A stretch of DNA of 64,000 nucleotides from Rheum nobile (Eukaryota > Streptophyta > Magnoliopsida > Caryophyllales > Polygonaceae), in NCBI GenBank assembly GCA_027886185.1, contig WOAB01000689.1:2976001-3040000 (forward strand). The letters run 5' to 3'. The notes beneath the pieces are model-generated. The model worked only from the letters and a program-made list of their open reading frames with translations, was not told where the DNA came from and made no database searches. This document shows, one piece after another, positions 9,481 through 21,016 of this stretch (within the stretch, counting starts at the first letter, position 1; each line of letters starts with the position of its first letter). A program made the translations under genes and the position numbers.

Positions 9481-11332
9481 ATGTCGCTTCCGAGATCAAA
9501 GAAGTCCAAAGCTTCGTCTTCTGGTGTCGGCAAGAAAGATAGCGATTTCTCCCCCTCGAATCTCCTTAGCCCGGAGGATTCCTTAACCGGGACCTTAACT
9601 CAATCGGAGTTGGATACGATTCTAGAAGTAGGCCAGTTCCCTCCTGAAACGGTTGCTCGTCTCCCTTTTCCCCAAGAACGTGTCGACTGGTGTCACGACA
9701 GATGGGTTTGCTTATTTGAGTATCCCTTCAGAATAGGTCACTCTTTCCCTTTTTAGAGCTTGGTGAGGAACTTCTTGTCTGTTCTGAATCTTGCCCCATG
9801 TCAGGTGATGCCATATGCGTGGCGTCTCCTTAGGGTAGTTGATCTTTTGGTGTCCAGTGTCGAGGCCGATTTCAATTTTGATGCTCTCTGGTATTCGTAT
9901 TACCTAAGTAGTCGAGGTTCTTCTTGCTTTCAATTGCGCCTTAGGTCAGACAGAGAACCAATCTCCCTAAATCTCAACGTTAACGATCGCGGATGGAGTC
10001 GCGATTTTTCTTTGTTGAGAGGAAGTCGCTTGAGGGGGGATTCAACTGCTCTTTCTTGCGTGACGTCTGGAGGACATTATGTATCGTATTAGCCTTTGAG
10101 ACTTTGTGTTTTAATGTCTTGTTAACTTGTGCTCACGTGTGTCTATTTTTAGTGTCGAGTCTAGAAGAGAAGACGGATTCCAATTTCGTCGCGGTTACTA
10201 AAGTTTTACTTGCTTTTTCGGAGGCCGACAGGTCATTCAAGAATGTGAATTGTCTAACCCTTAGCCCTCTGAGCATGGCGACTCTGTCCACTTCCGTTAC
10301 CAAAGGCACTTGTTCATTCCTTCAGGTATGCGTGTGGGTGATCTTTGGAGTGACCATATGTTCATATGTTTGTGCTTGCCTGACAGTATCTCGGGGCGCG
10401 AGGTCGAGTGCTCGCTTGTCCGGAAAGAGTCTCTTGGATCAGAAGCTGTTGGCGGCAAAAGCTTCTTCGTCGGCAAAAGTTGAAGCTAAATCCCTTTCGA
10501 GGGTCATCGCCTTAGATTCGCCGTCGTCTAAAACTTCAGGGGCGAAAAGGAAAGCGACTGGTGCTCCAGGGCTTCCGGTGGGCATGATGAGGGGAAGAGA
10601 TTTGGAAGAGTTGCTCTACACTTTGGATCTGGAAGCTAAGAAGGAGATCGGTGACAAGCACCCTATTGATTGTATCGACGAGGCCGGAGCAGCCGCTTGG
10701 CGAGTAAGTGAAGAAAGATCTTGTATGAAGTTTTCTGCTAATACACGCGTTCTTGTTTTATTGCTTATGTCTTTTTACATTGTTTTGTAGTTTACAGGCT
10801 CTCTAATACTCAATCGTTGCATTTTCCAATGTGCAAGATTTGAGCGACCGAGCCGATATGCGGGTAGCCGAGGTTGAGGGTCAACTAAAGGTTGCCAGTG
10901 GGCGCGTCAAGGCCGCTGTGGGCAAGCAAGCACTGGCCGAGAAGAAGCTGGCGGAGGCGCAAGCCCGACTCGTGGAGCTTAAGGGTAGTGTGGAAGAGGT
11001 TCGTATGAAGGATGCCCACGTCGCCACTGATGTCGGGATATATTTCTACCTCAAGTCTCGTATTGAAATGATGGAGGAGTATGCCACGGGGGCTCATTCG
11101 ACTTGGAAGATTGAGGATGCGAGGGAAAATATGGACCTTTTGTATCCTTGTGGTAATCCGAGGCAACGAGTTGTTCAAATTGATGGGCCTTGGAGAAGGC
11201 GAACAGAGGGAGGAAGCCGATACTGAGGCGGTTGAACGAGACATCGGGGATGTATCCAAGGAACTTTCTGAGGTGACCGAGGGTCAAGATGTTGTTCCTG
11301 TGGAAGTTAATGAGAGGTCAGGCGAGTCTTAA
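9481..11332 (+). pseudogene. Opposite-strand ORF of Tat element, gypsy-type 'Transposase_28'-like, multi-exon, decayed
   Basis: Lies on the strand opposite to its element's pol. Exon 1 (from ATG 9481) contains the FPPETVARLP, YPFRIGHSFPF and AWRLLRVVDL blocks of the plant 'putative gypsy-type transposon' family (PF04195); the function of that family is not established. Further exons are inferred by alignment with the sister copy at 48653: about 10155-10324, 10387-10700 and 10830-11332, the last a heptad-rich coiled coil (VAEVEGQLKVASGRV). Exon boundaries are approximate. Defects: TAG at 9754-9756, a one-base frameshift near 9990 (DRGW/FFVER) and another near 11160. Tat elements such as Grande and Retand are known to carry antisense ORFs in this place. 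Confidence 0.7.
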
Positions 11333-11627
11333 CTTTGTTTGATAAACGACAATGTTTATTTTTGTGTGTCGTAAACCTTTTACTTTAAACGTTTAGATAG
11401 TGTGTTATGCCCCATCGTGGCGATGGGATGGATAATGTTTTGGCGACCCGTCCACCATCGCGGGTCGCGTATTTTGTAAACACTTTAGTATTTGTCGTGT
11501 ACCTTGTGTTTTTCTTGTGTGTTTTTTTGCAGGTGGACTTTGTCAATCGCGCCTTGGCCGTGACGACCTGTAATTGTAAATGTTAATGTAGCATGCTTTG
11601 TCTATCCGGGGAGGATTCGTATGTAAT
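11333..11627. other. Tat internal spacer 3' of the opposite-strand ORF
   Basis: No ORF or recognised motif. It contains GATGGG repeats and ends in GTAAT, the left copy of the duplication around the solo LTR. Confidence 0.4.
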
Positions 11628-12984
11628 TGACGTGGCCGAAATATGCAATGCAAATATCATTGAATGGCCTAGTCAAAGTAAATGTCCTAACAAACCTACT
11701 AAATGGATGTATAGTAAGCAATTAAGAGTCGAACCCACAGGGAAGATCTGATGAAGTATGCAATTATGATTGACAAGTAACAAGGAAGGGGGGTTTTAGT
11801 TATCAAGGAGAATAAAGAAAACAAGTTTGATTGAGTTGAGAATATGATTGGGGAAAAGAGTTCCACTAGAACGAGATCCACAATACAGAGATATAATTTG
11901 ATCACTGAAATCTATTCAATCCAAGTTCTTTCACTATTCTTATGGTTGTTCCCACCCTGATCTTAAGTACTACCAATTCTCACAGTTGTTGATAGACTTA
12001 TCACAATATCAATGGAAGAAAACCTTACCACCAATAAAGCAATAGCAATGCATACAAGGATATAGGATATATGCAAATAGAAGAAAACCTTACTACTTAA
12101 CATGTAAATGATTCTCACTCACGATTGCGCACTCGTATTGCACTATATGCAACAATCGTGTATGCTACTAGATATGCACGCGTATTCCACTATATACAAA
12201 TCTTAGCAATTGATAAATAGTATTCAACCTAGTTGATCAGGCTATAAGGAATAACAATAAATCAATATTCAATATAACCAAGAGAATCAAACCAACACTT
12301 ATAAGAATAGGAACAAGGAATAGAAATCTCACAAACACATCAACTGTATTGCTTCAAACGTCTAGTAGAACAAAGAGAAATTAGTGCTCCATTCAGAGGT
12401 GAATGAAACCCTAAAAAGTAAAATTGCGATAATAGAATTCTGATGTCTGGCTGCCCACTCAAGACCTAGAAAAAAGGTCTTAAATAGGTTTAGGAAAAAT
12501 AAGTTAACCTAATGCAAATAACAAAGGAAATAAAATAAAAGAAATAAGGAAATCCGAAATGCATAAAAGGAAATAAATTTGTGCTGGCCGCGAGGCGTTA
12601 CGTGCCTCACCGCGGGGCGGTGAGATCCACCGCGGGGCGGTGGCTTCTTCTGGCGCGACCAGCTCTTCTCTGAGACCCACCGTCGGGTCACGGTGGCATC
12701 TGGCGCGGGGCGGTGAAATCGCCCACTCCTTCTACAGTTCCTCTTCTTCTTCTCTTCTACTCTTCATTACTACCAAGTGTTGGTAGCCTTCTCCAATAAA
12801 CTGTAGCAAAACCTCATCCATCTTCATCATCTCCATCTCCATCTCCGTCTAAGCTGTAAATCCCTGGATATCTTCACTTTTCTCCACAACTTCTGGATCA
12901 CAGACTTAGCCACAAATCTCATCTTAAACTCCTCCAAATGATGCTAATAATTGCTAGTAAAGGTGCATGAAATGACACCTATCA
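11628..12984 (-). mobile_element. Solo LTR, Athila-like (TGATAGG family), TSD GTAAT
   Basis: Plus-strand borders TGACGTGGCC...GACACCTATCA are flanked by perfect 5-bp duplications GTAAT (11623-11627 and 12985-12989). With no internal DNA this is a solo LTR, presumably from LTR-LTR recombination. It is the inverted relative of the LTRs at 21017 and 42353. Two perfect CACCGCGGGGCGGTG motifs lie at 12608-12622 and 12628-12642. Confidence 0.92.
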
Positions 12985-13317
12985 GTAATGTTAGGGTAAA
13001 GACGAGTACCTTTGACAGGACAAGTCTTGTAAATAGTTTGTAGTATGTCGTTTCTCTACTCCCCGTGTGTCGATCGATTTGTGTGTTGTAAGCGTTGTTT
13101 TGTATATAGTAAGGATATCCTTTTGAGTTTGAATGTCATGTTTGTCTTCGAGGCCTCTCGTTCTTGTTCAAATTGTGTTAAGAGTACAAAAAAGGAGGAA
13201 AGGTCTTGGGGCGACCGTTCGGGGGTGACCCAACGGCCCTCCGATGCTTAAGTCAGTGACGTACTTCAAACAAGTGTAATCAGATAGATGTGTCGAAAAT
13301 GTAAGGGAAAGAAGGGT
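12985..13317. other. Tat internal non-coding segment between pol end and solo LTR
   Basis: Continues the Tat element to the left of its pol stop (13318-13320, minus). No convincing ORF. Confidence 0.4.
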
Positions 13318-14034
13318 TTAGAAATGATACAACTTTAAGTGGGTCGTGTTCCAACTTCTAGGAATAGGTTGTCCGTCCTTGGTTTCAAGTCGGTATGTTC
13401 CTTGTCCGACGACTTCTTTGATGAGGTAAGGCCCTTCCCATTGGGGTGTCAGCTTCCCGTCGGTTGGATCTCTGGTGTTCTGGAACGTTTTGCTTAAGAC
13501 CTAGTCTCCTAACTTGAAGACTTTAGCTCGGACGTTTTTGTTATAACTTCGGGCGACTTGTTGCTGGTATTGGACCATTCGAATTCTGGCTCTTTCTCTG
13601 GTTTCGTCTATGGTGTCGAGATTGTGAGCTAATTCGATGTCGTTTTGTTCTGGGATTTGGAGTCCATATCTGGCAATTGGGACGAGTAGTTCAGTGGGGA
13701 TGACTGCCTTGCTCCTGTAGACTAGTGAAAAGGGGCTCTGTCCTATTGCATTTTTTGGTGTCGTCTTGTCAGACCACAGTATCAAGGGGAGCTCATCGGC
13801 CCACTTGCCTTTTGTCCCTGTGAGACGTTTTTTGAGATTGTTGATGATGATTTTATTGTTGGATTCTGCTTGACCATTGGATTATGGGTATCTTGGTGTG
13901 GACGTGACTAGTGTGATATTCCATTGTTTGTAGAAGGATCGCGTCTTGCTACCGATGAATTGAAGGCCATTGTCGCATACGATTTCTGAAGGGACGCCAA
14001 ATCTGCATAGAGTATTATGTTTTATGAATGAGAT
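13318..14034 (-). pseudogene. Tat gypsy pol, integrase C-terminal half (left part of split pol)
   Basis: Minus-strand translation gives the integrase core second Asp block (FGVPSEIVCDNG) and the Glu block (SNGQAESNNK), then the downstream conserved region (LPLILWSDKTTP, QSPFSLVYRSKAVIP) and a terminal block (KLTPQWEGPYLIKEVVGQGTY) with stop 13318-13320. In-frame stops interrupt before SNGQAES (CAA to TAA, about 13880) and after KLGD (TAG, 13501-13503). The first half of the integrase is across the inserted element at 19659; the frame reads KEKHVI then SFIKHNTL across the gap. Confidence 0.88.
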
Positions 14035-14053
14035 TTCTGAAGGGACGCCAATT

Positions 14054-15534
14054 TGATAACAGGAATTTGTCGTTCTAATTCCTACTATGCAAAATATCCA
14101 AATAAACCCTAAACCGTAGTCCTAGGTAAGTAAAGGTCAAATCCACAGGGAGGCGAATTCTATCTAATTATGCAATTCGTATGTCAATCAAACGTAACCA
14201 AAGGGGGGTTTTGTGAGTTTTGTAAGTTCTAAACATGCAAAAGGTAAACAAGCTAAAGAGTTGTGAAATCAGTGATGGGGAAAAAGCACTTAGTCAAACA
14301 ACATCCACTATTCGTATGACAAGTTGATCATAGATACCCATTCAAAATCTCATGTAATGGAAATTCCAATTCCTTTTCAGATATAAATAATAGTACAACC
14401 AGATACTATTAGCACTAACTAATTAAACAACCCTGAAACTATCAAGATTCAGTTTAACAGCAGCTTTACGGATAGGAATATAGTTGGATACAATTCTAGC
14501 ATAAAACAACCAGCTTTTATCCTAGAATGTAAATCAATTCTCTTCTGCATAAGACTAGCACAACCAGATACTAGTACGATGCAGCTGCTACTCTGAAATA
14601 GATATGCTCAACCAGTAACAATCTAAATCTAGCAATCAATCAATACCAATAAACCCTAGTTGCGTCCAAATAGAGATTATCAATATCAATCATAAGCAAC
14701 TTAATCAAGAGAAAGATAAAAACCATGCAATAGATTAAGAACGAGAATCTCACAACTGAATCAAAACGAAAGCTTCAGCGTCTGACTAAGCCAGAGAGGC
14801 TTAGTTCTTCATAGCAAATACGTAGAAACTAATTAGGGTTGGAGAGATGATGATAGATTCGATGATGATAGATAGGCAAACAAGCCTTTTTTCAACCCTT
14901 AAATACTAAAGGAAATAAAGCTAAGTTAACCTAAAACGAAATAATAAAAAGTAATAAAATAATGCAAATAAAGAAACGGCGCGGCATACTTCAGACATCG
15001 GCGGCGGTCGCCGCATCTCCCATCGCGGGCGCCGTAATCGCGGCGGGCACCGCAATTAAACGGCGGGCGCCGTGGTCGCTTCGTAGCCAAGGTCGGTGGA
15101 AAGCCAATTGCGGCGGGCGCCGTAAGGTTCACGGCGGGCGCCGTTCTTCGGTTCAGCTCCTGCGACACTTCCGTAAAAACGCCATAACTTTTGATTTCCA
15201 ACTCGGATCGCGCTCATATTTTGAGGACTTGCAGTAGACTTCAAAAGCTAACTCCTCGAATTGGAATCACTCCATTTGGACATCGGAGTAGAGAGAACGA
15301 ACCAATTAAATTCAGCACATTGTTCTTCTACTCTTCATTGCACTCCTCTTCCTCGTCTTCTCATGTGGTTTCTTCCTCAGTGTCTCATATGATATCCAAA
15401 ACCGCTCAAACACCTCCAAATACACCAACTTCGCCCCCAAACGCCATACACATGAATGTGTCTAAATCTACCCGAATGACACCAATAAAACCTCTAATGA
15501 CTCTTACTTAAGCCCTACAAAGTAGTGCTTATCA
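14054..15534 (-). mobile_element. 3' LTR of the 14054-19658 element
   Basis: Plus-strand borders TGATAACAGG...GTGCTTATCA; near-identical to 18178-19658. It contains ACGGCGGGCGCCGT inverted-repeat motifs (perfect at 15060-15073 and 15131-15144, with degenerate copies from 14974). Confidence 0.93.
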
Positions 15535-16961
15535 AACCACCTCATGCTTAGACCTTTGCTCGTCCTTGAGTAAACTAATAAAGAGCCTACTCCTCCAATT
15601 CAGCATCCAAGGTCTCACGAAGCATATCCTCCAACTAAGAGTCACCTAACCCATGCCAAGCTCCTGGCACCAATCTCATTCACAACACATCCACAACTCA
15701 ACAAGCTTAAGGGGCAAGCAGAGTACTTCCCCCAAGCTAAACCCGGACATCCAATAGTGTGAGTAACCTCTAATCCTAGCCTCCATCTATTTCTCCTTAT
15801 GTCTCCCAGAGTGACCTACCCGACAATCCTTCTTTGTCTCCTCTTCTTATGACGCCTCGCCAAGAACAATGAGAAATCCTAAAATCACTCTTCTTCTTTT
15901 CGCTCATTTTGCCAAGGCGCCCTTTCGGGTTTTCACCAAGCCACTCATTTCATTTTTCAATAGATGTGCTCACATAAGCTCACGTCACTCTTGACCTCAT
16001 ATTACCCCAGCCTAATGCTGGTCCAAGCCACCTGCTTATTACCTAGGCCGCCCTTTCGGGTTTTCGACCTATCCCAGGATTTCAATAATAGCCTTTTTTC
16101 AAATTTTTGGCTCTTTTCATTTTTTTTTCATTTTTCTCCTCAACAGCGTAGCAAGTATAAACCTCCACCCCATGCTTAAACATTGCATTATCCTCAATGT
16201 AATGAAAGACAAAAAATAGAAGCACAGGGAAAAGCAAAAAATAACTCACAACGTCGCCGAGCGGGCTTGGACACTTCCTTTGTTGCTGGCGGTCTTCTCA
16301 ATAAACGTCCATGTCACGGGTGTCGGAATCAATGCCATAATCTTCATCTACCGTGCAACCATAAGGTGACCACTGTAAGGTGTGGTGGTGGTCAGACAGG
16401 GGGACGGGGTTGCATGGCCTTCAAAAATGGGCCCAGATGTCATCGTGGTTGGGCCCTGGTGTACCTCCTCTCCAGTTGTCGACTGCAGGGTCATCATCGT
16501 TGCCAAATAAATGGTGGGTGAATATATTCCTCCGTTGGCAACATGATGCGCACCTCTCCGTGGGAAACTCGGACAACTGGCCTCCGGTGGAACTTTTTTT
16601 TTTTTTTTTTTGCCTGAGAAATTGCGACGGTCGCCGTAAGGAGGACGGCGGGCGCCGTAATTGCAGCGGGCGCCGCGATTAAACGGTGGTCGCCGTTCGC
16701 AAGTCATGGCCAACTTTCTTGGCGAGGCATTTACGGCGGGCGCCGTAAGGTTGGCGGCGGGCGCCGTGAACTCCTTCTTCACTTTTTCGCGCTTCCTGCA
16801 GGTTAGTTCGACACAGAACTACAAAAACTACAAAACTAAAAAACTAAAAAAATTCAAAAGAAAATAAACTAAGGGAAGGGGAAAGAAAGTACCTAACATC
16901 AAGTTGCCTCCCGAGAAGCGCCTTGTTTACTGTCCTTGGCTCGACATAGTGCTCAACCTCT
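15535..16961 (-). other. 3' internal region of the non-autonomous element
   Basis: No conserved ORF. On the minus strand the run AAGCATGAGGTGGTT next to the LTR is the probable polypurine tract. CCCGAAAGGGCG-type direct repeats occur (about 15920 and 16050), matching the same region of the relative at 41890-42060. A T17-T18 run sits at about 16590. ACGGCGGGCGCCGT motifs recur at 16644-16657 and 16733-16746. Confidence 0.55.
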
Positions 16962-18074
16962 TCAACTCGGGTTGCTCCTATCACTTGAACTCCTGAGGTC
17001 TATATCAGGGGGATGCCGCTTTGTGTGCTCCATGTTGAGCCTTTCCCCCATGCTTGTGCCCTTCATGATGGTTGGACCGCTGTTCATATCTATGAATGCA
17101 CTTGACATCTTTAGAAATGGCCTACCCAACATCTCAGGGCCTGCATGTTTGTTATGCCCCGCATCCAGCATGTAAAAATTCGCCACCTGAATTAAGGCCT
17201 CCTTCTTGTGCTTCCCCTTTGGTTTCTTCTTTATATTGCCCAGCGCCCTTAAAAACTCTGTGTAGCGAGGGATGCAATTTGCCAGTTCGATCAAGGGAAT
17301 GGTTGCCTCGCAGATACTGAAGGTTTCATATAGCTCTTTGTCGTTCTTCAGCCTTCGAGTATCTTGTACTGCCTCAGGGAGGGGCGTGACGGGGTGCAGC
17401 ACAATGAGCGGGGAGGAGTTTAGACGCACATACTCATCATAGGCAGCCTCGAGAGGGTCGGGGGCTGCCGGGGCATTTTCGAGAGGAACGAGCGTCGCAG
17501 GATCGTTTTCGCGATCGCGACTCTCCTCCTCTTGGTCGCTGAATTCCTCTAGTCCCATAAAATACTCTTCTTCAGAAAGCACAACGCGGTCCAAAATATC
17601 GTCTGGAATACCCATCTCCTCAGTGGGTGAACCGAGGTCGAGGTATACCTCTCGCGGTCTTGGGTTCTCTTCTGCTTGAGACAGAAGTTTACCAGAATCC
17701 TCCGCTTCAAGTTTACTCACCGCTTGAGACATTTGACCCACTTGCCTTTCCAAGTTCTGAATGCTAGCTTGTGTAGTTTCTTGGAATTGCAATGAGCTCT
17801 GAATCAGCTTATTAACATTCGTAGTGAGCATCTTCATTATGTCCTCCATAGACGACGAAGGATTCGAGCTCTGCCCTTGAGGTTGTGGCACAAATGGTTG
17901 CCTTGGTTGTTGAGGATTATCCTGTTGTTGTTGTGGTTCTGGGTCTCTCCACCTGAAGTTGGGATGATCCCTCCAACCTGGATTGTATGTATTGGAGTAG
18001 GGATCATATTGAAGCTCCTGATAGGAGTGGGGAAATCTATCCATCTCTGTAACAAAATCAAAAAGGGAAAACAA
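16962..18074 (-). CDS. Truncated Athila-like gag-protease remnant ORF (370 aa)
   Basis: An open 370-codon frame in the element. It starts with the gag linker typical of Athila relatives (GWRDHPNFRWRDP, then Q-rich), followed by a helical segment (LTTNVNKLIQSS..ASIQNLERQVGQM), an acidic stretch and the domain ending in IPRYTEFLRAL. Near its end is the flap-side protease motif MLGRPFLKMSS, but the catalytic Asp region is deleted. Just upstream, VHTRTTD in the same frame aligns with VDTRSTD at the gag start of the element at 22403, but the ATG is replaced by ACA and most of the gag N-terminal domain is missing. Absence of stops suggests youth or selection as a packaging protein; which is unknown. 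Not a working protease. Confidence 0.72.
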   Translation of the reverse strand: MFSLFDFVTEMDRFPHSYQELQYDPYSNTYNPGWRDHPNFRWRDPEPQQQQDNPQQPRQPFVPQPQGQSSNPSSSMEDIMKMLTTNVNKLIQSSLQFQETTQASIQNLERQVGQMSQAVSKLEAEDSGKLLSQAEENPRPREVYLDLGSPTEEMGIPDDILDRVVLSEEEYFMGLEEFSDQEEESRDRENDPATLVPLENAPAAPDPLEAAYDEYVRLNSSPLIVLHPVTPLPEAVQDTRRLKNDKELYETFSICEATIPLIELANCIPRYTEFLRALGNIKKKPKGKHKKEALIQVANFYMLDAGHNKHAGPEMLGRPFLKMSSAFIDMNSGPTIMKGTSMGERLNMEHTKRHPPDIDLRSSSDRSNPS

Positions 18075-18156
18075 AAATCAGTAGTACGGGTGTGGACTGT
18101 AAGATAGGTCCACACAAAAGTTGACACACAAATCGCACACAAAATAGATTATTGCC

Positions 18157-18174
18157 TCCCCGGCAACGGCGCCA
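18157..18174 (-). other. Primer binding site, tRNA-Asp type
   Basis: On the minus strand TGGCGCCGTTGCCGGGGA, three bases from the 5' LTR. It is the complement of the 3' end of plant tRNA-Asp and the usual primer site of Athila elements. Confidence 0.92.
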
Positions 18175-18177
18175 ATT

Positions 18178-19658
18178 TGATAACAGGAATTTGTCGTTTT
18201 AATTCCTACTATGCAAAATATCCAAACAAACCCTAAACCGTAGTCCTAGGTAAGTAAAGGTCAAGTCCATAGGGAGACGAATTCTATCTAATTATGCAAT
18301 TCGTATGTCAATCAAACGTAACCAAAGGGGGGTTTTGTGAGTTTTGTAAGTTCTAAACATGCAAAAGGTAAACAAGCTAAAGAGTTGTGAAATCAGTGAT
18401 GGGGAAAAAGCACTTAGTCAAACAACATCCACTATTCGTATGACAAGTTGATCATAGATACTCATTCAAAATCTCATGCAATGGAAATTCCAATTCCTTT
18501 TCAGATATAACTAATAGCACAACCAGATACTATTAGCACTAACTAATTAAACAACCCTGAAACTATCAAGATTCAGTTTAACAGCAGCTTTACGGATAGG
18601 AATATAGTTGGATACAATTCTAGCATAAAACAACCAGCTTTTATCCTAGAATGTAAATCAATTCTCTTCTGCATAAGACTAGCACAACCAGATACTAGTA
18701 TGATGCAGTTGCTACTCTGAAATAGATATGATCAACCAGTAACAATCTAAATCTAGCAATCAATCAATACCAATAAACCCTAGTTGCGTCCAAATAGAGA
18801 TTATCAATACCAATCATAAGCAACTTAAGCAAGAGAAAGATAAAAACCATGCAATAGATTAAGAGCCAGAATCTCACAACTGAATCAAAACAAAAGCTTC
18901 AGCGTCTGACTAAGCCAGAGAGGCTTAGTTCTTCATAGCAAATACGTAGAAACTAATTAGGGTTGGAGAGATGATGATAGATTCGATGATGATAGATAGG
19001 CAAACAAGCCTTTTTTCAACCCTTAAATACTAAAGGAAATAAAGCTAAGTTAACCTAAAACGAAATAATAAAAAGTAATAAAATAATGCAAATAAAGAAA
19101 CGGCGCGGCGGACTTCAGACATCGGCGGCGGTCGCCGCATCTCCCATGGAGGGCGCCGTAATCGCGGCGGGCGCCGCAATTAAACGGCGGGCGCCGTGGT
19201 CGCTTCGTAGCCAAGGTCGGTGGAAAGCCAATTGCGGCGGGCGCCGTAAGGTTCACGGTGGGCGCCGTTCTTCGGTTCAGCTCCTGCGACACTTCCGTAA
19301 AAACGCCATAACTTTTGATTCCCAACTCGGATCGCGCTCATATTTTGAGGACTTGCAGTAGACTTCAAAAGCTAACTCCTAGAATTGGAATCACTCCATT
19401 TGGACATCGGAGTAGAGAGAACGAACCAATTGAATTCAGCATATTGTTCTTCTACTCTTCATTGCACTCCTCTTCCTCGTCTTCTCATGTGGTTTCTTCC
19501 TCAGTGTCTCATATGATATCCAAAACCGCTCAAATACCTCCAAATACACCAACTTCGCCCCCAAACGCCATACACATGAATGTGTCTAAATCTACCCGAA
19601 TGGCACCAATAAAACCTCTAATGACTCTTACTTAAGCCCTACAAAGTAGTGCTTATCA
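18178..19658 (-). mobile_element. 5' LTR of the 14054-19658 element
   Basis: 1481 bp, TGATAACAGG...GTGCTTATCA on the plus strand. A perfect ACGGCGGGCGCCGT motif is at 19184-19197; the one matching 15131 carries one change (ACGGTGGGCGCCGT). Confidence 0.93.
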
Positions 19659-21016
19659 GATGACGTGCTTTTCTTTTATCTCTCGATATGCTTCGGCTTC
19701 TATCCATTTAGAGAAATAATCGGTCATGGCTAAGAAGAAGACGCGTTGTCTTGATGCCGGTGGTAGTTTCCCGACGATGTCCATTCCCCATCGCATGAAA
19801 GGTCAGGGTGCTAGAGTTAGATGAAGCATCTCTGACGGCTGGTGAGTGATGGGAGTGTGCCTTTGGCAGGCGTCGCATTTCCTGACGTAGTCGATCGCGT
19901 CCTTGTTCATCGTAGGCCAATAGTAACCTGTCCTAAGAGCTTTGCCAGACAGGCTGCGTCCTCCGGTATGATTTCCACATTCTCTGTCGTGCAAGGATTG
20001 TAAGACGCATTGCACTTCGACTTTTTTGAGGCAGCGTAGGTATAAGCCTGTGACAGATCGTTTGAATAGAACATTATCTGTTAGATCAAAAGTTATGGCT
20101 TGTACCTTAAGTCTTTTGGCTTCTGTCTTGTCGATCTGTTGGGAGTATTCTGTCTTTGAGCCACTTGATGTAGGGCGTAGTCCAATCATCTTGGTCACCT
20201 ACCAAGTCTTCTTCTGTATGGTCGCCTACTTCTGCTGAGACGAATTCTTCTAAGGGTAATTCATCCATCGTTTGAATGTCGTCTGGATTAGTTGTTTTGA
20301 AGATTTTGGGTTTGGCCAGCGTGGTGATATGTTCCAACGGGATGTTGTGGAAGTTGTTAGGGTGTAGGGCGGAGCCAAGATTTGCTAGAGCGTCGGCTTG
20401 TGTGTTGAGGTCACGCGGGACTTATCGGTTGGTGAAGTTCTGGAATTTGCTTGCCAATTTTTTGACAATATCCAGATATGCCATCATCCTGTCGTCTTTA
20501 GTGGCGTACGAACCTTGTACTTGGTTGACGATCAGGAGAGAATCGCATGTCACTTCTATGCTTAGGATTGCGAGATCGTGCACGAGTGTTAACCCAAATA
20601 CGAGGGCTTCATATTCTGCTTCATTGTTGGTCGCGTCCCACTCACATCTCACAGCTCGGGCTATGTGGTCCCCTTATAGCGATTTTAGTACGACACCTAG
20701 GCTGACTCCTCTTACGTTCGACGCTTCGTCTGTATGGAGTTGCCATGTGCCCTTATCCTCTTCAACTTTCAGCTGTTCGACCTCCTTCATGGCTTCTTGT
20801 TCCAGTGTAGGGCTGAAATCGGTCACAAAGTCGGCTAAAGCTTGAGATTTGATCGCCGTCCTTGGCTCGTATTCAATGTCGAATCCGCTAAGGTGTATGG
20901 CCCACTTAGCCATTCGTCCTGTAAATTCTGGTTTCCTCATGACGGCTTTCATGAGATGGTTAGTCCTCACAATAATAGCATGTGATTCGAAATAGGGTCT
21001 TAACTTGTTTGAGGCC
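19659..21016 (-). pseudogene. Tat gypsy pol, RNase H, second (plant-type) RNase H, integrase N-terminal half
   Basis: Read from 21016 down: the end of the RT-linked RNase H (LRPYFESHAIIV...AKWAIHLSGFDIEYEPRT), a linker, and a second RNase H (HTDEASNVRG, CEWDATNNEAEYEALVFGL). Dual RNase H marks the Tat/Ogre lineage. Then a tether, the integrase HHCC finger (HDRECGNHTGGR...CDACQRH) and the first catalytic Asp (MRWGMDIVGKLP), ending at HVI where the insertion at 19658 splits it. Defects: TAA 20674-20676 (CAA in the sister copy), TAA 20422-20424, a frameshift near 20120 and a TGA for Trp just before PFMRWG at about 19803. DGA of the second RNase H reads DEA here. RT is cut off at 21017 by the next LTR. 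Confidence 0.9.

Larger units (their letters stand above)
14054..19658 (-). mobile_element. Complete non-autonomous Athila-like LTR retrotransposon inserted in Tat integrase
   Basis: 5605 bp with two 1481-bp LTRs (14054-15534 and 18178-19658), TGATAA...TTATCA ends, a tRNA-Asp primer site and a single gag-protease remnant ORF; no RT or integrase. The LTRs are equal in length and differ at roughly thirty positions by eye, so it is not very old. The right flank GATGA (19659) should pair with the left flank, but the left side reads GAT followed by a filler copied from nearby integrase DNA (see findings). Confidence 0.92.

Noticed and set aside
14962..15237. Frames of 91 codons on both strands inside LTRs (also 19086-19361)
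   Set aside because: Produced by the GC-rich inverted-repeat cluster in the LTR; mirror-image frames on both strands argue against coding.
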